Below, piece after piece: positions 15,301 to 23,497 of a DNA stretch of 36,153 nucleotides. This DNA comes from Gammaproteobacteria bacterium. Lineage in GTDB: Bacteria; Pseudomonadota; Gammaproteobacteria; Ga0077536. Position numbers and translations under genes: made by a program. Location: NCBI GenBank assembly GCA_020851775.1, contig JADZCB010000200.1, forward strand, positions 1-36,153. The letters run 5' to 3'. The stretch's first letter is position 1. Each line of letters opens with the position of its first letter. A model generated the notes under the pieces. It saw nothing but the letters and a program-made list of their open reading frames with translations. It was not told where the DNA came from and made no database searches.

Positions 15301-18167
15301 AACATCGCACGGAGGTGACGAAGCTCGGTGAAGCGTGCCGCGGGCGTACCGACGCACAGGGTCTGCTGGTCTGCACCGGCGAGTCACCCGCCAGCGGCAA
15401 TCTGATCCTCGTCGCCCATGCGCTCGACGCCGAGGGCCACGCGAGCCACGCGCACCGCGACGTCTGGGTCGCCGGCGACGACGACTGGTGGTACGCGGTC
15501 GGCGATCACGATCGCATGGATCTGATCCCCGAGCGCAAACGCTACGAACCCGGCGAGACGGCGCGGCTGCAGGTGCGCATGCCGTTCCGCACGGCACAGG
15601 CGCTGGTCACCGTCGAGCGCGAAGGCATCGTCGAGTCGTTCGTCACCACGTTGTCGGGCAAGGCGCCGGTCGTCGACGTCCCGCTGCACGGCGGGCACGC
15701 GCCGAACGTCTTCGTGTCGGTGCTCGCGGTACGGGGACGGGACACGCAGGTGCAGCCGACGGCACTCGTCGATCTCGGGCGGCCTGCCTACAAGCTCGGC
15801 ATGACGGAGTTGAAGGTCGGCTGGCGCACCCACGAACTCGACGTCAAGGTGACGCCGCGACGCACGGTGTATCAGGTGCGTGACGCCGCGCAGATCGACA
15901 TCGAGGTCACGCGCGCCGACGGCAGGCCGCTCGGTGCCGACGCCGAAATCGCGCTGGCGGCGGTCGACGAAGGACTGCTCGATCTGCGCGCGAACGAAAG
16001 CTGGAACCTGCTCGAGACGATGATGGGCCGGCGCGGTATCGAAGTGCAGACGGCAACGGCGCAGATGCAGGTCGTCGGTCGCCGGCATTACGGCCGCAAG
16101 GCCGTGGCGCCCGGTGGTGGTGGCGGCAGCGGCGGCGCGAACCGGATGCTGTTCGACACCCTGCTCGCGTGGCAGCCGCGCGTGAAACTCGATGCGCAGG
16201 GACACGCGCGGGTCAGCGTGCCGCTCAACGACTCGCTGACGAGCTTCCGGATCGCCGCCGTCGCGACCGCAGGCACCGGTCATTTCGGCGCCGGGACAGC
16301 GACGATCCGTACCACGCAGTCGCTGATGCTGTTCTCCGGCCTGCCGGGCGTCGTGCGTGCCGGTGATCGCTATCGCGCCGTCTTCACCGTGCGCAACGCG
16401 GACGAAGTGTCGCGCGTCGCGACGATCACCGCGGCAGTCAGCGCGGCCGATGGCGCGCCACTGCCGGCACTCGCGCCGCAAACAGTGGAACTGGCGCCCG
16501 CAGCGGCCCGGGAGATCGCGTGGGAGCTGACGGCACCGGCGAGCGGCGCGGAACTGCGCTGGCAGATCGCCGCGACGGTCGCCGACGAGGCAGCGCGATC
16601 CGATCGCCTTGCCGTGACCCAGCGCATCGTCCCGGCGCTGCCCGTACGCACGATCCAGTCGACGCTGCAGCAGGTACGCGACATCGTCGACGTGCCGATT
16701 GCCGCACCGGCCGATGCCCTCGCCGGCGGCGGCATCGCCGTCCGCCTCGACGCGAATCTCGCCGCGACACTCGACGGTGTGACGCAGTACATGCGCGAGT
16801 ATCCGTATCGCTGTCTCGAACAGCGCGTGTCGCGCGCGATTGCACTCGACGACGACGCGGCATGGCAGGCACTGATGGACGAATTGCCCGGCTATCTCGA
16901 CGCCGACGGCCTCGCCAAATACTTTCCGACGTCCGGCCCGGGCAGCGACGTGCTGTCGACCTACCTGCTCGCGATCGCTGCCGCCGACGGGCGCGCGATC
17001 CCGGATCCGGTGCGCGAACGCCTGCGTCAGGGACTCGTGAACTTCATCGAAGGTCGTCTGCACCGCGACTCACCGCTGGCGACCGCCGACCTGGCCTTGC
17101 GCCGGCTCGCCGCGATCGAAGCCCTGAGCCGCTATCCCGACGGCGTCCAGGCTGGCTGGATCGACAGTCTCGACATCGAACCGGCGCGCTGGCCGACCTC
17201 GGCGGTGATCGACTGGATCGATCTGCTGCAACGACATACCGGCCATCCCGACCGCGCTGCGCGCCTCGCCGAGGCGCTCGGCATCCTGCGCGCGCGCCTC
17301 TTGCTGCAGGGAACCACGCTGAACTTTTCGACCGCAGCGAACGACGCGTTGTGGTGGCTGATGTTGTCCGCCGACGTCAACGCGAACCGTACGCTGCTCG
17401 CGGTGATGGAACGCGCGGACTGGGCCGACGACATCCCGCGTCTGGTCACCGGCAGCCTGCATCGCCAGCGCGCGGGCCACTGGGACACGACGACAGCGAA
17501 CGCCTGGGGTATGGTCGCGATGCGGGCGTTCGCGCGTCGCTTCGAAGCCGCCGGAGTCGCAGGCCGCACGCGCGCGACGCTCGCGGACGCCGCGTGGACG
17601 GCCGATTGGGCGGGCGCGACGCCCCGCGCGCATGCGTTCGACTGGCCGGACGCGCCCGCGCAGTTGCGGATCACGCATGAGGGCAGCGGTGCACCGTGGC
17701 TCAGCGTGCAGAGCCGCGCGGCGATCCCGTTGCGCGTCCCGCTGTTCCAGGGCTTTGCGATCACGCGCACCGTCGTCCCGGTGCAGCAGCACACTCCCGG
17801 CCGCTGGCAGCGCGGTGACGTCTATCGCGTCCGGCTCGACGTCGACGCGCAATCCGACATGACCTGGGTGATCGTCACCGATCCGCTGCCAGCCGGCGCG
17901 ACCGCGCTCGGCGGCGCGCTCGGCCGCGGCAGCGAGGCGCTGGACGTCACGGCGGTCGAGCGCGTCGTGCCCGTCTTCGAGGAGCGCCGCGAAGAGGTGT
18001 TTCGCGCGTATTACGACTATGTGCCCAAGGGTCGCTTCCAGCTCGAATACAGCGTGCGGCTGAACAACGCCGGTGAACTGCAACTGCCGCCGACGCGGGT
18101 CGAGGCCTTGTACGCACCGGCGATGGCCGGTGAGCTGCCGAACGCGACGCTGAATGTCGAGCCATGA
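12333..18167 (+). CDS. Bacterial alpha-2-macroglobulin with thioester (YfhM/ECAM-like)
   Basis: A 1944-residue periplasmic protease trap. The N-terminus has an export signal; LVAC ending at Cys17 resembles a lipobox, as in lipoprotein homologues, but a signal peptidase I site at ASA-AP a few residues later is also possible. A long series of macroglobulin-type beta domains follows, then a Gly-rich linker near residue 1260, then the A2M domain with PLNDSLTSFRIAAVATAG. The helical thioester domain holds CLEQ at C1494-Q1497 after REYPYR, so the covalent protease-trapping bond can form. A protease cutting the bait region would be captured. The stop overlaps the pbpC start by 4 bases, the usual pairing in which damage to the wall and protease attack are handled together. 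Confidence 0.93.
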   Translation: MRGAFLSRCCLWLLVACAGAASAAPRVESFSPVGAVKGVRQVQVRFGAPMVEFGDPRAPAPFTIDCPVPGRSHWVDDRHWVHAFEHDLPGGITCHFTVRTALRTTAGAPLTGERRYSFDTGGPTIVASEPWEGAQIDEEQVFLLGLDAPATHTSLEAGVHCRVDGINEAIGVEVLTGDARRAALEANGWFLRRYAAAVMKSRYEQEMVARTVDDEAAVRAHYAALTDSPDSPIVALRCRQRLPNAAKMWLDWGPGITTTSGLTGRETQTQAYTVRPTFRATFGCERVNRAAACMPARGMRLSFSAPVARDDLARITLEDAHGHAYPVTVEGDAGEATAQGVHVAGPLPARTHFRFTLPSALVDDAGRTLSDAARFPLDVTTDEDPPLAKFAARFGIIELAGDAALPVTVRNLEPNLLRRPTPPVHKIEPSLGGFVRDLAARAGAVERGDSEPPLAVASIRGRVLKIDPAETAQVGQWFDAVERAGRDAYAWDDARAEYVTTQRAGSIEVLQKARDARLLEVPRAAPAKAFEVIGIPLREPGFYVVELASPRLGAALFGTTGTYYVQSLALVTNLAVHLKLGRESSLVWVTALDSGKPVAAAEVILNDCAGNTHWTGTTDATGLAAIDVALPAPSARPACAWNSHGFVAIARHGGDTGFVASDWQHGIATWQFGLPAPSNPAPQLVSTVFDRTLFRVGETVHMKHVMRERTTRGFAQWSPRSPVLRVRHEASGDEFPLTVDVATASGNATSTWRIPASAKLGSYIVELIDGERTFGAGSFRVESFRVPLLRAELQPRGLPLVRADSLALDVQVNYLTGGPAAELPIGLRGVIETREVSFADHPDVRFMNGNVETGSDRQIEQPWRATDSAPVDTEVLEARRAVLDAAGGARLTLDVPDSDRPRTLVADLEYPDPNGTTLTTAVRVPLWPSHVVLGVKPDGWALSRKALRFHVVAVALDGTPRANIDVTVDLLQRNTYSHRKRLVGGFYAYEHRTEVTKLGEACRGRTDAQGLLVCTGESPASGNLILVAHALDAEGHASHAHRDVWVAGDDDWWYAVGDHDRMDLIPERKRYEPGETARLQVRMPFRTAQALVTVEREGIVESFVTTLSGKAPVVDVPLHGGHAPNVFVSVLAVRGRDTQVQPTALVDLGRPAYKLGMTELKVGWRTHELDVKVTPRRTVYQVRDAAQIDIEVTRADGRPLGADAEIALAAVDEGLLDLRANESWNLLETMMGRRGIEVQTATAQMQVVGRRHYGRKAVAPGGGGGSGGANRMLFDTLLAWQPRVKLDAQGHARVSVPLNDSLTSFRIAAVATAGTGHFGAGTATIRTTQSLMLFSGLPGVVRAGDRYRAVFTVRNADEVSRVATITAAVSAADGAPLPALAPQTVELAPAAAREIAWELTAPASGAELRWQIAATVADEAARSDRLAVTQRIVPALPVRTIQSTLQQVRDIVDVPIAAPADALAGGGIAVRLDANLAATLDGVTQYMREYPYRCLEQRVSRAIALDDDAAWQALMDELPGYLDADGLAKYFPTSGPGSDVLSTYLLAIAAADGRAIPDPVRERLRQGLVNFIEGRLHRDSPLATADLALRRLAAIEALSRYPDGVQAGWIDSLDIEPARWPTSAVIDWIDLLQRHTGHPDRAARLAEALGILRARLLLQGTTLNFSTAANDALWWLMLSADVNANRTLLAVMERADWADDIPRLVTGSLHRQRAGHWDTTTANAWGMVAMRAFARRFEAAGVAGRTRATLADAAWTADWAGATPRAHAFDWPDAPAQLRITHEGSGAPWLSVQSRAAIPLRVPLFQGFAITRTVVPVQQHTPGRWQRGDVYRVRLDVDAQSDMTWVIVTDPLPAGATALGGALGRGSEALDVTAVERVVPVFEERREEVFRAYYDYVPKGRFQLEYSVRLNNAGELQLPPTRVEALYAPAMAGELPNATLNVEP

Positions 18168-20296
18168 AACGACGCAGCGGCGTCATGCTCGCGGCGCTCA
18201 CGATCGGCGCCGTCGTGCTCGGCGCGCTCGTCATCTCCGATCGCACACCTGAGGTACCGGACTTCGCCGCGGTCCGCGCCGCACATCCCGCCAGCGAATC
18301 GCGGCTGCTCGATCGTCATGGCCGGCTGCTCCACGAGCGACGCACCGATCCGACCCGGCGCCGCGGGCAGTGGACGCCGCTCGCCGCGATCTCGCCGCGC
18401 CTGCGCGACACCGTCGTCGCGCTCGAGGATCGGCGCTTTCCGCGCCACGCCGGCGTCGACTGGCTCGCCATCGCTGCCGCCCTGCGCGATGGTCTGCGCG
18501 GTCGGCCGCGCGGCGCCAGTACGATCACGATGCAGGTCGCCGCGCAGATCGAACCGGCGCTGCGCGCCGGCAAGCGCCGCAGCCTGACCCGGAAATGGCG
18601 CCAGATCACCGCCGCCCGTGCCGTCGAGCGCCGCTGGTCAAAGGCCGAGATCCTCGAGGCCTATCTCAATCTCGCGAGCTATCGCGGTGAGATCGCCGGC
18701 ATCGACGCCGCCGCGCGCGCGCTGTTCGGCAAGGCGCCGGTCACGCTCGATGCCGACGAGGCGCTGCTGCTCGCAGTGTCGCTGCGCAGTCCGAACGCCG
18801 CGCCGTCACGCGTCGCCGTGCGCGCCTGCCGGCACACCGCGTCGTCCGCTGCTTGCGAACGCCTGACGCGACTGGCGTTGACGCGGCTGACCGGCGTCCC
18901 GACCCTGACACCGGCAGCCGATCTCGCGCCGCACGTCGCACGGCGCCTGCTGCGCGGCGGCGACGCGACGCGGACGACGACGCTCGATGCCCGCCTGCAG
19001 CGGTTCGCGCTCGACAGTCTCGCACGCCAGTTGCGACAGCTCGCGCCGCGCAACGTCCATGACGGCGCCGTGCTGGCGGTCGACAACCGGAGCGGCGAGG
19101 TCCTGATCTATGTCGGCAATGGCGGCGTCTGGTCCTCGGCGCGACACGTCGACGGTATCCGCGCGCCGCGTCAGGCCGGCTCGACACTGAAACCATTCCT
19201 CTACGCGCTCGCCGTCGAACAGCGGCTGCTGACGGCCGCGTCGCTGCTCGAGGACAGCCCGATCAATCTCGAGACACCGACCGGCCTCTACGTGCCCCAG
19301 AACTACGACCATCGCTTCCGCGGCATGTTGAGCCTGCGCGCGAGCCTCGCCGGCTCGCTGAACGTGCCGGCGGTACGCACGCTGATGCTGCTCGGGCCCG
19401 ACGCGTTCGTCACGCGTCTGCGCGAACTCGGTTTCGACGGCGTCGACCGCGACGGCGACTATTACGGCTATGCGCTCGCACTCGGCGCCCCCGAGGTGAC
19501 GCTGTGGCAGCTCGTGAACGCCTATCGCACGCTCGCGAACGGCGGCCTGCGCTCGCCACTGAACCTCGAGCCAGGCGACGTCGCGGCACCGCAATCGACA
19601 GCGTCGCCAGCCGGTGCGATGCGTGCCGCTGCCGCGTTCGTCATCGGCGATGTGCTCGCCGATCGCGACGCGCGCAGCGCGAGCTTCGGGGTCGACAATG
19701 CGATGAATCTGCCGTTCTGGGCGGCCGTGAAGACCGGCACCAGCAAGCAGATGCGCGACAACTGGTGCATCGGATATACCGCGCGCTACACCGTCGGCGT
19801 GTGGATCGGCAACTTCGACGGCGCGCCGATGTGGGACGTCTCGGGCTTGAGCGGCGCGGCGCCGGTGTGGGCCGAGGTCATCAGCCAGTTGCAGGCCGCA
19901 GATCCGGGCACACCGCCGAGGCCGCCGGCCGCTGTCGAGCGCGTGCCGGTCCGCTTCGCGGGCACGGGAGAGCCTCCCCGCGAGGAATGGTTTCTGCGCG
20001 GCACGGCGACACGGCGGATCGAGCAGACGCCGCCGGCGCGCCGCCCCCCGCGCATCATCTATCCCGGCAACGGCAGCATCCTGGTCATCGATCCCGACAT
20101 CCCGTCACGCCACCAACGGGTGTTTCTCGCGAGTCGGCCATCGCATGCGGCATACACCTGGACGCTGGACGGAACCCCGCTGGCCGCCGCCGCGTGGGCG
20201 CCGCAGCCCGGACACCATACGCTCGACCTCATCGACGAAGACGGGCTGCGCGTCGATCGCGTGCGCTTCGCGGTGCGGGGAACGCCGCTGCCGTGA
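18164..20296 (+). CDS. pbpC: Penicillin-binding protein 1C
   Basis: A 710-residue bifunctional class A type PBP anchored by one N-terminal membrane helix (about 7-25). The GT51 glycosyltransferase domain has ALEDRRFPRHAGVDW with catalytic E88, GASTITMQ at 117-124 and RKWRQ. The transpeptidase domain has the active-site S340-T-L-K343, S398-L-N400 and KTGTSK at 523-528. The C-terminal 90 residues are the BiPBP_C-like domain typical of PBP1C, with the WTLDGTPL segment. All catalytic residues are present. It polymerises or repairs peptidoglycan in the periplasm. Translationally coupled to the alpha-2-macroglobulin by an ATGA overlap. Confidence 0.95.
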   Translation: MKRRSGVMLAALTIGAVVLGALVISDRTPEVPDFAAVRAAHPASESRLLDRHGRLLHERRTDPTRRRGQWTPLAAISPRLRDTVVALEDRRFPRHAGVDWLAIAAALRDGLRGRPRGASTITMQVAAQIEPALRAGKRRSLTRKWRQITAARAVERRWSKAEILEAYLNLASYRGEIAGIDAAARALFGKAPVTLDADEALLLAVSLRSPNAAPSRVAVRACRHTASSAACERLTRLALTRLTGVPTLTPAADLAPHVARRLLRGGDATRTTTLDARLQRFALDSLARQLRQLAPRNVHDGAVLAVDNRSGEVLIYVGNGGVWSSARHVDGIRAPRQAGSTLKPFLYALAVEQRLLTAASLLEDSPINLETPTGLYVPQNYDHRFRGMLSLRASLAGSLNVPAVRTLMLLGPDAFVTRLRELGFDGVDRDGDYYGYALALGAPEVTLWQLVNAYRTLANGGLRSPLNLEPGDVAAPQSTASPAGAMRAAAAFVIGDVLADRDARSASFGVDNAMNLPFWAAVKTGTSKQMRDNWCIGYTARYTVGVWIGNFDGAPMWDVSGLSGAAPVWAEVISQLQAADPGTPPRPPAAVERVPVRFAGTGEPPREEWFLRGTATRRIEQTPPARRPPRIIYPGNGSILVIDPDIPSRHQRVFLASRPSHAAYTWTLDGTPLAAAAWAPQPGHHTLDLIDEDGLRVDRVRFAVRGTPLP

Positions 20297-20350
20297 ACCT
20301 CACGCGGGGAATTCCGCGCACGCCGCGTCGCTGTATCGGCGAGCGGAACT

Positions 20351-20359
20351 TGTTAGGAT
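20351..20359 (+). promoter_or_regulatory. Extended -10 promoter close to the ferritin-like gene start
   Basis: TGTTAGGAT (20351-20359) fits an extended -10 element. Counting seven bases onward puts the first transcribed base at about 20366-20367, which is the A of the ATG at 20367. That would make the mRNA leaderless. No ribosome binding site is visible before the ATG, which agrees. Confidence 0.4.
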
Positions 20360-20366
20360 TCTGCGC

Positions 20367-21191
20367 ATGAAAGCTCACTGGCAACTCTCCGACCTGCACT
20401 GGGATGCCGTCGCCCCTGCGACGGTCGGTCCAGAACTCCTGCAAACCATCAAGACGGCCGCGCTGATCGAAGCGAACAGCGCCGACTACGTCGCCTATCT
20501 GCGCAACGTGTTCGCCGGCGACGACGACTTCACGCAGGCAGCCGAGCAATGGGGTATCGAGGAAGCCCAGCACGGCCGTGCGCTCGGTCGCTGGGCCGAA
20601 CTCGTCGATCCCGGTTTCGACTTCGCCGCTGCACTGGCGCGCTTCCGTGCCGGCTATCGCGTCCCGATTGACGTGCAGCAGTCGGTGCGCGGCTCGCGTA
20701 CCGGCGAACTCGTCGCCCGCTGTGTCGTGGAATCCGGAACCTGCTCTTTCTACTCGGCGCTGCGCGATGCCGCACCGGATCCGGTGCTGCGCGACATCTG
20801 TCACCGTATCGCGCAAGACGAAGCCCAGCATTTCCGGCTCTTCAAGCAGCATCTCGAACGTTACCAGCGACGCGAACCGCTGCGGCGGTGGACGCGCGCA
20901 CGGATCGCGCTCGGCCGGATCTTCGAGACCAGTGACGATGAACTGTCCTATGCGTATTACAGCGCGAACGTGCCCGCACACACGGCCTATGATCGCGTGC
21001 GTCACGGCACGGCCTACTGGCGTCGCGCGATGAGTTTCTACGCCGAGCGTCACTTGCAAGGTGCCGCACACATGGTGACGCTCGCGATCGGCAGCGCCCG
21101 CCTGTCACGCCACACGCGCCGGCTCGGCCGCCTCCTTTACCTCGTCACACGCTGGCGTCTGCGTCGCCTCGAAGCGGCCGGCGCGGCCTGA
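20367..21191 (+). CDS. Ferritin-like di-iron protein, function unknown
   Basis: A 274-residue soluble alpha-helical protein. It carries the classical carboxylate-bridged di-iron ligand set over four helices: E35, E66-x-x-H69 (WGIEEAQHGR), E122 (CVVESGTCSFY) and E152-x-x-H155 (QDEAQHFRLF). This places it in the ferritin-like superfamily, near rubrerythrin-like and acyl-ACP-desaturase-like proteins, but I cannot assign a substrate. The Arg-rich C-terminus (last 40 residues) is predicted helical and could be membrane-peripheral. The ATG at 20367 starts the conserved part; longer upstream frames run into pbpC. It is transcribed after pbpC with a 70-base gap and a possible own promoter, and converges with the fatty acid hydroxylase gene. 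Confidence 0.75.
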   Translation: MKAHWQLSDLHWDAVAPATVGPELLQTIKTAALIEANSADYVAYLRNVFAGDDDFTQAAEQWGIEEAQHGRALGRWAELVDPGFDFAAALARFRAGYRVPIDVQQSVRGSRTGELVARCVVESGTCSFYSALRDAAPDPVLRDICHRIAQDEAQHFRLFKQHLERYQRREPLRRWTRARIALGRIFETSDDELSYAYYSANVPAHTAYDRVRHGTAYWRRAMSFYAERHLQGAAHMVTLAIGSARLSRHTRRLGRLLYLVTRWRLRRLEAAGAA

Positions 21192-21235
21192 GCGATCGCG
21201 CCGGGCCGTCGACGCCGGCACCCCGGCGCGGGTGC

Positions 21236-22171
21236 TCAGAGATCGAGCGCCGAATCGGCTGGCGCGGCCTGATAGCGTTTCCACCTGAACGGCATCAGCA
21301 ACTGGCCGAGCAGTCTGCGCGGCATGCGATCGTGGATACCGATGAACCCGGGACCGGCTTCGCGCTTGTACAGCCAGGTGCCGAAGAGCTGGTCCCACAC
21401 GAGCAGGTTCTGACCGTAGTTGGTGTTGCCTTCGACGGGGCTCGTCGAATGATGCCAGCGGTGCAGGTTCGGCGTGTTGAACAGATAGTTCAGCCAGCCA
21501 CAGCGCATCGCGACGTTACAGTGGGTGAGGACACCGACGTAGGCGGTGATCGCGCTGACCCAGATGATTGCGTCCATCGAAATGCCGGTCGCGAGCAGGA
21601 ACGGCACGCTCGCGAGCACGCTCAGATTCGAGTCGATGAAGTGAAAGCGGCCGGTGTTGACGATCCACAGGCGCTTCACGCTGTGATGCACGGCGTGGAA
21701 GCGCCACAGCAGCGGCCATTCGTGGCCGAGGCGATGGGCCCAGTAGAGCCCGAACTCGGTGGCGACCAGGCCGATGATGATCTGCTGCCACAACGGCAGC
21801 GCACCGATCACGCCGCTGCCGCGATTGGCGAAGAACTCGAGACTCATCAACTGGATGATCGTGATCTGCACGAGGCCCTTGTTGAGCAGCGTATGGCCGA
21901 GATCGGCACCGATCTGACCGTCGTTGCGCCGCCAGTCGGAACGATACGGAAGGTGCTTCTCGAGCACGAACAGCCACAGCACGATCCACGCGTACGACAG
22001 GTTGAAGTAGATCGCGGGATGCCCGCGTGTGAACCCGATGGCGAGAATCGCACCGCTCGAGACGATGAGCGCCGGCCATGCGAACATCGCGATGAAGGAC
22101 GCGAGCGCACCACGCTCGCAGGCGTCGGCGGGCAGCACGGCGCCGCCCGGCAGGTTCGGATTGTCGGTCAC
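21236..22171 (-). CDS. Fatty acid hydroxylase / sterol desaturase superfamily membrane protein
   Basis: A 311-residue membrane protein from the GTG at 22171. It has several hydrophobic helices and the histidine clusters that bind a non-heme di-iron centre: HRLGH, then FHAVHHS, then NLHRWHHS. Members hydroxylate or desaturate lipids in the membrane; the substrate here is not known. A ribosome-binding-like GGAG lies 11 bases before the GTG. The frame is open to an ATG at 22234, but that would overlap the previous gene by 46 bases. It follows the secreted Cys-rich protein gene on the same strand, overlapping or nearly so, and is probably co-transcribed with it. Confidence 0.85.
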   Translation of the reverse strand: MTDNPNLPGGAVLPADACERGALASFIAMFAWPALIVSSGAILAIGFTRGHPAIYFNLSYAWIVLWLFVLEKHLPYRSDWRRNDGQIGADLGHTLLNKGLVQITIIQLMSLEFFANRGSGVIGALPLWQQIIIGLVATEFGLYWAHRLGHEWPLLWRFHAVHHSVKRLWIVNTGRFHFIDSNLSVLASVPFLLATGISMDAIIWVSAITAYVGVLTHCNVAMRCGWLNYLFNTPNLHRWHHSTSPVEGNTNYGQNLLVWDQLFGTWLYKREAGPGFIGIHDRMPRRLLGQLLMPFRWKRYQAAPADSALDL

Positions 22172-22188
22172 GCGCGCGCTTGCTCCGT

Positions 22189-22911
22189 CTACTGGCGGAC
22201 TGCCTCGGCCACCGGTTGTGTCGGCGCACTGCATTCGAGGCGCAGTGCGGTGCTCACTTCGTAGTCGTCACTGTCGCGGTCGCGCGCGAGACCGCAGTGT
22301 ACGCGCGTCTCGACCTGTAACCCGGCCTGGTCCGGCTCGATCGTGAACTGATAATTCGGGCTGCAGTTCGCTTCGCAGCGTCGGTAGAGTTCCTTGCCCT
22401 CCTCGCCGCGGCCTTGTGAAAAGGCCATCACCCAATCGTTCAGCGCGTTGATCGATTCGAAATGACGTGACGGAAATTCGAACGGACGCGCGCGCGTCTG
22501 CGCGTCGAGCTTGCGGCAGACGGTCTGCTGTTCCTGCTTCGGCAGTAGATTGATCGGACCGACCCGGTAGACGACGCGCGGTTTGTCGTCCCGGCAGTCG
22601 CCACAGGCGGTGGCGGCCGAGGCCGCCTTCTTCTGGCGATCGAGCGCTTCGTTCAGCAGCCGGCCGGCGACGGCCCGGATCGATGCGGGATGTTCCGCAA
22701 TGTTGTACATGATGCCGGCCGAGCCGACTTCGCTCGCGATCGGCACGTCGGCGACCCCGGGCTTGCACGACGGCGCGGGCACGCTCGGGGAGGTTGCTTC
22801 GGCGGGCGGCGTATCGATCTCATCGAGCCCGTCGGCACGCGCCACGACCATGACGCTCACCCCAAGCAGCAGGCCGGCGAGCAACGAGGTGTTGAAGAAG
22901 AAAGTCTTGAT
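22189..22911 (-). CDS. Unrecognised secreted Cys-rich protein, non-standard start
   Basis: I do not recognise this protein. The likely reading begins KTFFFNTSLLAGLLLGVSV and MVVARA, a clear signal peptide, then a mature part with nine cysteines (CKPG, ACGDC, VCRKL, RCEANC, VHCGL, LEC), suggesting a disulfide-bonded periplasmic protein. The best ribosome binding site, AGGAG (22923-22919), stands seven bases before ATC at 22911, not before ATG, GTG or TTG. The first ordinary in-frame start upstream is GTG at 22965, but that lies inside the predicted -35 box. A TTG inside the signal peptide is the other option. It precedes the hydroxylase gene on the same strand. Confidence 0.6.
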   Translation of the reverse strand: MKTFFFNTSLLAGLLLGVSVMVVARADGLDEIDTPPAEATSPSVPAPSCKPGVADVPIASEVGSAGIMYNIAEHPASIRAVAGRLLNEALDRQKKAASAATACGDCRDDKPRVVYRVGPINLLPKQEQQTVCRKLDAQTRARPFEFPSRHFESINALNDWVMAFSQGRGEEGKELYRRCEANCSPNYQFTIEPDQAGLQVETRVHCGLARDRDSDDYEVSTALRLECSAPTQPVAEAVRQ

Positions 22912-22936
22912 CGGGGATCTCCTGGCGACGCGCGGT

Positions 22937-22965
22937 AGTGTATGGGCGCCGCAGGCGATCGTCAC
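22937..22965 (-). promoter_or_regulatory. Promoter of the secreted Cys-rich protein gene
   Basis: Minus strand GTGACG (22965-22960), 17-base spacer, TACACT (22942-22937). Start of transcription would be near 22930, seven bases before the AGGAG ribosome binding site. This placement argues against translation from the GTG at 22965. Confidence 0.55.
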
Positions 22966-23068
22966 CTGCGGCGCGTGCGCAGCTTCGGAGATCCAGGCTG
23001 AACCGGCTGTGAACTGGATGCCGCGGACGGCCCGTGGACCGCCGCGGCGAAGACCTCGCGCCGGGCCT

Positions 23069-23467
23069 TCAGCCCATCACCTGCACCTTGTCGATCGCGA
23101 CCTTGTAGATCACGCGAACTTCATCTGGTCGGCGCCACGGATACTTGTCCTGGTTCAGGTACTTCTTCGCGAGGGCATCGATGTGCGCATCGCCGCCGGC
23201 TTCCGTCACCTCGACCACATGTCCCATGAGCTGCACGTAGCGATAGGGATTGTCCGGATCGAGGATCGACAGCGCGACCTTCGGTCGCTCGCGCATGTTG
23301 CGATCCTTCACGCGACCCTTCGCGGAATTGAGCAGGATGTGCTGACCATCGAAGCTGAACCAGACCGGCGTCACCTGCGGCGCGCCGTTCTTCATCGCCG
23401 TCCCGAGATGGGCGAAGGCGACCTTGGACGTCAGCAGATCGGTGAAGTTGGCGGGAACCTGCGCCAT
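23069..23467 (-). CDS. PNPOx-like (PPOX class) flavin/F420-dependent oxidoreductase
   Basis: A 132-residue split-barrel protein of the pyridoxamine 5'-phosphate oxidase-like superfamily. Typical segments are KVAFAHLGTAMKNGAPQVTPVWFSFDG near the N-terminus (two strands of the barrel), NSAKGRVKDRNMRERPKVAL, the flavin phosphate-binding region, and YRYVQLMGHVVEV. Members bind FMN, F420 or heme-derived ligands; the exact reaction is unknown here. The ATG at 23467 has GGAG six bases upstream. The frame is open further upstream but without homology-like sequence or ribosome binding site. It has its own promoter and is transcribed alone. Confidence 0.85.
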   Translation of the reverse strand: MAQVPANFTDLLTSKVAFAHLGTAMKNGAPQVTPVWFSFDGQHILLNSAKGRVKDRNMRERPKVALSILDPDNPYRYVQLMGHVVEVTEAGGDAHIDALAKKYLNQDKYPWRRPDEVRVIYKVAIDKVQVMG

Positions 23468-23497
23468 GGCGATCTCCGGTTGTGATGGGGGAGACCG

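Noticed and set aside
13578-17063. Long minus-strand frames inside the macroglobulin gene
   Set aside because: Compositional shadows without motifs or ribosome binding sites. The plus-strand reading is continuous over 1944 codons with a thioester domain.
22172-22234. ATG at 22234 as start of the hydroxylase gene
   Set aside because: It would overlap the preceding gene by 46 bases and adds a low-complexity Gly/Pro segment. Kept as an alternative only.
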